A stretch of DNA of 64,000 bases from Neoscytalidium dimidiatum. Its lineage: Eukaryota; Ascomycota; Dothideomycetes; Botryosphaeriales; Botryosphaeriaceae. The notes below the pieces were generated by a model that ran no database searches, was not told where the DNA came from, and saw only the letters and a program-made list of their open reading frames with translations. Location of the stretch: contig CM074706.1 of assembly GCA_037367355.1 (NCBI GenBank), forward strand, positions 1,302,001 to 1,366,000, in the 5' to 3' direction. A program made the translations under genes and the position numbers. Of this stretch, positions 55,680-64,000 are shown piece by piece. The stretch's first letter is position 1. Each line of letters opens with the position of its first letter.

Positions 55680-58600
55680 AGGCCGGCGTTTAATAGTATC
55701 TCCTTCTCTAAAGAGACTATCTCTAAGCCTAGTAGTATCTTATTAAAATCTACTTAGAAAAAAAAACCTCTTACCTCGTTATTTATATTAGCGGCGTAGG
55801 GGAAAAAGATTTAAGTAGAAAAGAGTATAATTATAGTTAGTTAGCTTTTATCTTACGTTAGTATAGTGCGGTATATAAGATAAGATACTAACGTTATAAT
55901 ATACGTATATTTATATATAGTACTAGCTTATAGCGTACGTACCTCTAGCGATCTTTTAGTAGTATAGCTTTATTCTACTTTCTTACTTAGACTTTTTATA
56001 GCGGCGTCTTACTTTTAAACGCGCTTAGTAGAGGGTAATATAGTTATATTTATTTAGCGGATAGCTAGAACTATAACGTTTTATATATATATTTTAGATT
56101 TAACGCGATTTAATCTAGTAGCTAGGCTCGCGCCTTAAAGTCGTAGTTTAAAAAGCTAAAAACTTAGATATAATAAGTAGAATAAGTTTCTAGAATCTTA
56201 AGCCGCTATTAAAAGACTTATAGAGAGTTTTTTTAGTAGCGGTTTATAGCCTAGATAATTTTCTATTCTACTCTCTAGCGTCTTTTCTAGTTAAAATTCT
56301 ACTAGAAGCTTAATTATTCTTTACTAGATTCTACTTCTAGAGATATTTAAAGAACGCTAGAAGAGCGCTTAAAAAGCGTTAAACTACTATATAGCTATAA
56401 GTAGACCTTATATATATAGAGTCTATAGCTACGTAGCGGTCTTACTATAGGCCTATATAAGAAGAAAGCTATATACGTTAGCTTTATTTTAATACTATAC
56501 GTATTCGCTATTAATAACGTATTAGAGCTATCTTAGAAGATTCTTAAGAGCGTCGTTTAGTAGAAGTATATCTTTCTTCTTTACTCTCTTTACTACTACT
56601 CTTCTAACTTCTATAGCTTTTTCTAAATTAATTTTAATCTTCTCTATTTTTATTTATCTTTCTTTAATCTCCTCTTTTTTAATCTTTTCTACTCTTATAA
56701 TATCTTATAGTCGCTTCTTTAATCGCTCTTTCTTTCGCGCTAATAGCTCTAGAAATACGCTATCTAATCGCTAAGTTAGCGTCTTAGACGTTAATTCTAT
56801 TAAAATAATAGCTTAGATAAATATTAATATTTCTTTAGTCTAGCTTACTATAGTAAGATTAAAATTAATAAGCTAGCTAACTTATAGTATTCTTTTTAAA
56901 TACTTAGTATCTCTTTATCTAGTTATACTCCGCTAACGCTAACTTCTTCTAGCTAGCGTCTTACTAGTAGTTTATTTTAGGCTTTAAAACTTATAATACT
57001 TAAGCTAAGCGAGTCGCTACTAAAGTAATAATTCTTCTTTAATAATTTTTCTTTACTTTTCTTAGTAAGAGCTCGCTTTAACTTTAATATCTTTTCTCTA
57101 GTATCTATATTTAACCCTTCTACTTCTATACTAGAACGTCGGTTAATTCGTTTTAAGTCTACGGTTTCCTCTACTTCTATTAATATTTTAGACAATAAGA
57201 AGAACGAGTACCGTAGTAATAAGAAGAGTAAGAATAAAAAGAAAAAGAAGAAGAAGATACGCGCGTCTTAGCGTAAGCTAGCTAAAGATAAGATAGCCGC
57301 GGATACTAAGAATCTAGTAAATATAAAGTATTTTAGAAATACTTTAAATATTAGCGGTTTATTGTTATCTTCTTTAGACTTATAGTTTTTTAGTAGTAGT
57401 ACTCTACCCCCTACTAAGATAGAGGTAGAGATTAAAAATCTCTACTAGGCTATTTTACTAAGTAGCTTAATACTAAAGTCTAGCTAGACTTATATTAATC
57501 GTTTTAGCGGTAAGTCTATTTTATAGCGGGTTCTTAATCTCGCTAATTCGCTAAATCTTACTCTCTAGTCTAATCTATATATATTTGCCTATATATATTA
57601 TCTACGATAGTAGAATAACGCTAAAGAGGCTAGCGAGGCTATTAGTAAGTAAGTAAAACGTCTATTTACTATATACGACTATAGAATACTTTTAAAGTAC
57701 TTCCGCTACGTTTACTATAGTAAGAGTTATAATAAAATATATAATATTTACTATTAGATCGTTTAGATTCGTTAGCTAACTTAAAAATTCTCTTTTTTTT
57801 TAGATTCTCTTTTAGTTCTACTAAGTATTAAATATATTTTTCTTTATTTATAACTACGCCTTTCTTAGCGTCTAGCTAGCGGGCGATAATATTTTCTATA
57901 TTAATTAAGACGTTAGTAGTATACTAGTATATATCTAAAAGATTTATAGCGTCTATATATTCTAGTCTTATATAGTAGCTAACTAGATCTAGAGTAAGAG
58001 CGGCGTAGTAGTATACTTTTATAACTAGATTATAAGCTAGTAGCTTAACCTCGCCTAATATTAGATAGAATATTCTTAATACGCTTATAGATAGCTTATA
58101 CTAATCTATAGCGTTTTATAGAAGAATTACGGCTTAGTTAATTAGCGTACCGCTAATAATTTAACGGTCAATTATAACTTTAAGAAGAAATATCTAGGTT
58201 AGCTAGCGTTCTTTTCGTCGTCTAGAACGTTCTAGATATTACGCTAGATATAGTATAGAAATATAGTATAGGGGTATTTTTTTATTTATTTATTATTATA
58301 GGTTAGAATTATCTTACTTCTTAACTATATTTTTATAGTAGATTATAGTATTTAATATTATAGATTCTCTTCTTTTTTTTTTCTTTTAGTTATATTCTTA
58401 TAAAAGTTCTACTTATTTTTCTAGCGTTTATCTAATAGTAATTAATAGATAACTTTATTTAAAATTACTCTATACTTAATATATCGTTAAAACTAACTAT
58501 CGCGATTTCTACTTAGCGCTAGAGTATCGCCTATACTAATATAAAAGATATAAGAAATAGAAGAGTTTTTTAATAACTAATAATACTTCCCTACTATTCT

Positions 58601-58880
58601 ATCGTCTTATTAGTTTTCTACTAGCTTTTTTTACCGCTAAAGTTCTACCTCTTAGATTTACTTTACTTTACGCTTATTTCTCGCGTTAAAAGGCTACCCT
58701 AAGCCTTTTTTAAAGGGTTTTTTCGTCGTACTATCTTTTCTTATTAGCTTAGTTAGAGAATTAATTTCGTTCGTTAGCGATCTTACCCGCTTATATAGAA
58801 GCTACGTTATCTCTACGTTTAAATATCGCTTCTTATACGCCTATAGTAACTTCTAGTAATTATTAAGTTTACTCTTAATC
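55680..58880. repeat. Unclassified RIP-mutated repeat
   Basis: Extremely AT-rich with no CA/TG. A 72-codon minus frame (56977-57195, rich in Glu, Lys and Ser) is open but has no recognised motif. Simple T-rich and TTTA runs lie at about 58270-58390. It may be a further retroelement or the flanks of the gypsy element to the right. I could not identify LTRs. Confidence 0.5.
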
Positions 58881-61800
58881 TTTTACTCGTTATATTTAAC
58901 TAGCTAGTCTTTCTATTTAATAAGATATTACGCGCCGCTAGCTCTTTAGTAGTAGGCTATAATCGCTTCTATCTTCTACTATTTATCGTCTTCTAGCTCT
59001 TCTACTACTAGAAGCTAGAATCTTAGTTAGATAGAGTATTTCTTAAGTAGAGATATATAGAAGACTAAGTAGAGCCGCAATATAGCTATTAAGAGGTCTA
59101 GCTTATAGACTACTTTTCTAATACGTTCTAGAACGCGAAATAGCTTAAAGTACTTAAAGTTAAATTTCTTATAGAGTCGCTTTATACGAATATTATAGGC
59201 TAAGAGTAGAACTTTATTATTAACCGTAAATTACTTTACTAGCTAGTAGCGGTTATAATATTTTACTTAGATCTTTTAAATAAGACGTAGGGCGTCTACT
59301 ACTCTTATATAAGTTTTTTATAGATAGTAAATATAGCTTTAAGTAGCTACTATTCTTAACGCGGAGTTATTAGAGCTCTTACTACTATTTTTCTTTCTCG
59401 TTATATTCTATTCTAAAATATTATTAGAGAAGTTTAGCGGTACCTCTAGAGCGAGCTTAATAGAAGATATTTTTATCGCTAAATATATCTTACTATTATA
59501 TATAAACGAAGCGCTAGATAGTAGATAAGTCTAATTAGACTACTTCTAGTAGATAAAGATCTTTAAGTATAACTTAAGCTCTTAATTTTAACGTTTCGTT
59601 TATCTATTTATTTACGGATAGAAGGCGATACTTATCTTACGTCTAATAGCTAGATAGAAGTAAAAGATCTACTAGTATTTACTAGTAAAGACGCTTTCTT
59701 TATTTAATATAATACTATCTAGTATCTTAGTCTATAAAAAGACGTAGTACTCTAAAAGTTCTTTTAGTATAGTTACGTTAATTATCTTATAGACGGAAAG
59801 ATAGTAGACGTACTTAATAAAGTAATCTACTATTACTAGTATTATATTATAGGCGTTACTATAAAAGTCGACTAACTTAGATAGATCTATAATAAAATCT
59901 ATTAAGTAGTAATACTAGGCCTTTTTAAAAATAGATAAGAGCTAAAGTTTACTATATAGTTTATATTATCGACTCTTATATCTTTAGTATATATTATATA
60001 ATTAGATATATAAGCGGACGTCTTTATAAAGATTAGCCTAGTTATATTTTCTATAAATAACCTTCTCTATATAGTTAATACTATAGTATTCTACTAGCTA
60101 GTTATTATAGTTTTATAGAAGAATCTTCTTCTTTAAAGGCGCGTAATTAGAGACGATAACTTATCTATTTCGTTATAGAACGCCTTCCCCGTTAAGATAG
60201 AAATCTACTAGCCTAGCTCTCTAGCGTTTTTTTAGCGCTTTCTAGATAGCTTTATAGAATAGATTTTACGTCTAAACTATTTAAATTAGCTTAAGAAGAA
60301 ATATTAGAAGCTTAATATACGTTATTTTAGCGAGTATAGCTACTACTACGTCTTATTATAGTATAAGGCTTTACGTTAAGCCTATACTAGTAAATACTAC
60401 CGTAACGCTAACGATATTAGATATAGAAAAGTTACTATTATTAACCTAGCGACTAAGTACGGCTAGAATATTCTTAGTTAATTAGGTCTTAAAAGAAGTA
60501 GCTAGTTTCTTACTAAAGAAACGTAATTTAAATTCTAATACTCTTACTAGCGTAGTAGTGCTAAGAGTCTCTCTAGACTCTCTTATTTATAACTTTTATT
60601 ATAATATAGATAGTATAGCTTTAAAGTATACTCTCTTAATATTATCTTTAAAGCTATTAACGTAATCTAGACGCCTTAAAAGAAGGTTTATAGAATTTAT
60701 CTTATCTAGCTTATATTTAATTTAGAAATTAAACTTAGTAAGCTCTTTAGTATAGTGTATTTAGCGTAGAAATAGCGCTTTAGTAGTTATAAAGTAGCGG
60801 AGGTTATTATAATTTAATAAGACGCGGGTTATCTATATTATATAAATAAGATAGTAGTATTATTCTTTAAAGTATTATACTATCGCTAATAGTTTCTTAT
60901 TATATATATTATAGTTAAGCTTTACTCTCGTAAACTTCTAACTATAGTACGCTATTAGAAGCTAATAGATCTATCTATTCTATACCTAGTATAGCTATAG
61001 AAGAATACTAGTATACGCTATATCTAATATATTTATAATAAGTATTAGTAGTAGTAAAGAATTATAATAATAAAGAAGAGACGATTATAAGAACGCGTTA
61101 TATAAGCGGCGGAATATTTATTACGTCTTCTCTAGCTACTACTATAGGCGATACTATTATATAGGTCTCTTTTAAGGTCTCTTCTATAAAGAGCTTAAAG
61201 ATTATACCGCGGCTTTTTTTAGTAGACGATATAGAGACTATATAATCTCTAAGTAGCTCTAAATAAATCTTCTATAAAAGTTAGCGAAGCTAAGAAATAC
61301 TTAAATATCGTAAAAGTAAGTTAGCTTAAGCTATTTTTAGACTATCTAAACCTACTTAGAGTCTATAATTACTTTCTAAAAAGTAATAAGAAATTCTAGA
61401 AATTCTACTTATATTATATAAAAGATATACTTAGAGAGCTTATAATAGAGCTTCTATTTATAAAGTCTAGCGAGAATCTATTTTATATTTATAATATACT
61501 AGCGTTTATTAGAGGAGTAGATTAGAATATTATCTAAATAGATAATATAGATTCTATTTACTAACGGCTCTAGTACCGCGTAAATATAACGCTAGAAAGT
61601 CGCTAGCGCGTTTACGAGTCTAAACGGTATAATATTATATTTATATAAATTAAAACGCGTCTTAAAGACTATCTTCTACTTATTATCTTTTTAGATATAA
61701 ATATAATAGTACGCGTTATATAAATTTAGCTTAGTAAATACTTTTACTCTATTTAACTAGTTTAGAAGCGTATTAATAAGTAGTAGTAGATATTAGTTCT

Positions 61801-63450
61801 TAATTATAATATGGTTTAAGCCGTAGAAGTCAATATAAAGACGTATAGTATCGTCCGCCTTAAATATAAAGAGTACGAGTACGTCTACGAGCGACTTACT
61901 TAGTTAGATTTATTCTTTTATAAGAACTTCGTTAATATATTCGCGGAGGATCTATAACTTCTTCTAGAAAAGATTATAGATTAGAAGTTAGAGTAGCGTC
62001 TTACTAGCTTCTAACTCGATAGTATAGTTATATTAAAAGTACGATACTAGTATTAGATTCTACTTATCTAAAAAGACGTTCTTATTCTTTTAATAGAGGG
62101 CTAGAAGCTTATTTTTCTTAATAAGACTCGCTACTAGCTATAAGATTATATCTAATAGCTAGTTTATCTTAAAGTAGAGCGTATAAACGATAACTAGGCG
62201 GCGTTTAGTCTTCTACGTCTTTCTCTACTTAAGTTTTATAAGCTAGTTAGAGTTTAGATTTCCTTCTATTTAGATTTTTTTCTCTTCTTCTTCTAGAGAT
62301 ACGCTAGCTAGTAGCTAACTTAGCTTCTAGAAAGTAGATACTACTAGTTATAGTATATACTTTAGAAGATAAAGAGCGTATATTATCTTATCTTATTTAA
62401 TAGTTACGATAAACTATTAGATTAGTATAATAATAAGACGCGACGCGTTAGTAGTATTCTATATAAACTTTTTAATATAAAAAAAGATTATAGAATTCGT
62501 CTTTACTAGCTAATTCTACTCTAAGACTAGATTATAATCTATAAAGAAGATACTCTAGAAATACTAGAAATCTATTATACGCGCGATACTCTAGAAGTCG
62601 ATAGTAGTAATTAATAATAAATATAAATTCTAAATCTTTATAGAATTATTATTAAGAAAGTATATCTATAGTCTATAGATCTTTCTAAGCGTATATATAA
62701 TAGTAAGGCGTTTAACTAGAGTCTAGTTTATAAGATTTAATTAATATCCGCTATTATATAGTACGTATAGAAGAGAAGTATCTTCTACTATTCTTTTAAG
62801 TCTAACGTTAATAACTATTCTCTTTACTATCCCCTCTATAGGTAGCTCTAGGCGTAGCTAGATTAGCTTAATTACGAAAGCTTCGCTTTTTCTATCTAGA
62901 GCTTATTATCTTTAAAGAAGTCGCTCTTTTTAGATAGACTATTTTTCCTATAGAGGCTCTATAAAGGTCTAATATTTTTATAGAGTTAGCTAGACTCTCT
63001 AGCGGTACTTCTTAATCTTTTATCTTTAATAGATTAAAGCTTCTTCTTCTTATCTTCGTATAAAGTTCTTAGGAGGCTATTCTAGCGGATACGTTTATCT
63101 AGCTTTCTACTAATAGACTTATCGCCTACTATCTAGATAGTAACTAAGATTTATTTCGCGCGGTAGATCTCGGCGAATATATTATTAACCATCTTAATCT
63201 ACTTTATAAACTAAAGCTTATAGAGCTTTAGACGAAGCTTTAAAATAATATAAAAGAACTACTAGTTAATCTACTAGTTCTTAATCTTCTAGTAATAGAT
63301 AAACTATTATTTAAACTATTATATATAGACTAAAAAGCTATTAAACTTCTAGCCTAGCCTTATAATATAAATATAATACTTAATTACGTTATTAAAGCGT
63401 TTAACTATAGAATTATAAATAATATTCTAAAGTATTTACTTAAACTTCTT
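58880..63450 (-). mobile_element. Ty3/gypsy retrotransposon with gag-RT-integrase, RIP-inactivated
   Basis: Minus-strand order: gag (about 63420-62880), reverse transcriptase (about 61690-61480) reading TRFNLYKYNIIPFRLVNALA and, after a short gap, IYIIYLDNILIYSSN, then integrase (about 60000-59690) with YLIDFIIDLSKLVDF, ILVIVDYFIKYVYYL and ESVFTSKY. This is the Ty3/gypsy order. The catalytic YLDD reads YLDN, which is what GATGAT to GATAAT by RIP produces. Stops are frequent. Protease and RNase H should lie between but were not resolved. LTR borders are not certain. Confidence 0.78.
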
Positions 63451-64000
63451 TTATAAAAGTAGATTCTTTATTTTTTCTTTACTTAGGCGGCGATACGCTT
63501 TCTACGTAAGGTCTAAACGCGGGTCTAGGCTTTATATAGCTATAACGACGGGGCCTCTACTACTAGGCTTCGGAGTTATCTAGTAGGTTCGGGTTTATCG
63601 AAGGGTTTACCTTAAAGACGAGGAAAGGGAAGTAATAAGGGAATAAGAAGTTACGTAACGTAGGAGTCTAATAGGCCTTATTACCTCTAAGTTAATATAG
63701 TATTAAATTAGAACTTTAAGTTAACTACGAGGATTAAAATACTATCTAACGAGCGTATCTATATACTATAGAAAAGCTATAATAATCTAGATTAATACTT
63801 ATTAGATTAATACCGTTAAATTAATAGTATTAGATTAAGGGACTTAGATTAGATTAATTTAAGTAGGTCGCGTAGTTATTACGTAACGTAGGCGCTTAGA
63901 TCTATTTTCTAGTTTCTAATTTTTAATAGTATTAGCGGACGCTACTACCGCTATACTTCTATTCCGTAGTACTTATTCTATCGACTTTCTACTTCCCGCT
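63451..64000. repeat. RIP-mutated flank, possible LTR or leader
   Basis: Upstream (minus-strand sense) of the gypsy gag. The sequence TTACGTAACGTAGG occurs twice (about 63651 and 63879), which hints at repeated leader or LTR sequence. The element continues beyond the window or its border cannot be placed. Confidence 0.35.

Larger units (their letters stand above)
44440..64000. repeat. RIP-mutated retrotransposon block
   Basis: From about 44440 to the window end, CA and TG dinucleotides are almost absent while TA is in excess and CG is kept: the footprint of repeat-induced point mutation. For example, I find no CA or TG in 48361-48480. No intact gene remains. The exception is 45200-46150 (normal composition) and small islands in the LINE, such as about 50190-50280 and 53010-53130. 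The block is made of nested, mostly minus-strand retroelements described below. Confidence 0.92.

Noticed and set aside
1..64000. tRNA, rRNA, CRISPR arrays and bacterial-type operons
   Set aside because: No cloverleaf, rRNA-like segment or spaced direct repeats were recognised; the genes are spliced and eukaryotic.

Overview
This window reads as nuclear DNA of a filamentous ascomycete (Pezizomycotina). The genes carry short introns (about 45-75 nt) with GT..AG borders and often a CTRAY-type branch site. The families are typical of such fungi: a Zn2Cys6 regulator, several MFS carriers, an NmrA-like protein, a DUF7924 protein and an EF-hand NADPH oxidase. The right third carries the mark of repeat-induced point mutation (RIP): CpA and TpG almost absent, TpA in excess, CpG kept. 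I cannot name the species.

Layout. 1-44.4 kb is a gene-bearing block of normal composition. In order it holds: a ZIP zinc transporter (+); a HerA/FtsK-like P-loop ATPase (-) divergent from a DUF7924 protein (+); an aldo-keto reductase, a Zn2Cys6 transcription factor, a cytochrome b5-FMN 2-hydroxyacid (L-lactate type) dehydrogenase, an anion:cation-symporter-type MFS carrier with a one-base frameshift and an EF-hand NADPH oxidase (all -); a protein with four zinc-finger modules (-); a gene-poor interval with a possible TIR element and an ankyrin relic; an MFS sugar transporter (-); a 3.9 kb gene-free interval; a serine-rich single-pass membrane protein (+); a carboxylesterase pseudogene (-); an amidohydrolase (+); an NmrA-like protein (-); and a short-chain dehydrogenase (+). 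Exon structures were joined by hand from splice signals and frame. For every multi-exon gene called intact, the summed exon length is divisible by three.

44.4-64 kb is a graveyard of retrotransposons, nearly all on the minus strand. It contains a Tad1/LINE-type gag relic whose N-terminal half escaped RIP; the integrase end of a Ty3/gypsy element; a near full-length LINE (gag with zinc knuckles, endonuclease, reverse transcriptase, RNase H, AATA-type tail); an inverted gypsy gag fragment; an unclassified AT-rich repeat; and a second gypsy element with gag, reverse transcriptase and integrase. Translated blocks are recognisable but broken by stops of the kind RIP makes.

Functional links are inference only. 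The transcription factor, hydroxyacid dehydrogenase and carrier could form a small carboxylate uptake and oxidation group. The P-loop ATPase and the nuclease-like DUF7924 protein share a promoter interval and recall HerA-nuclease pairs. The short-chain dehydrogenase sits within 100 bp of the silenced compartment.
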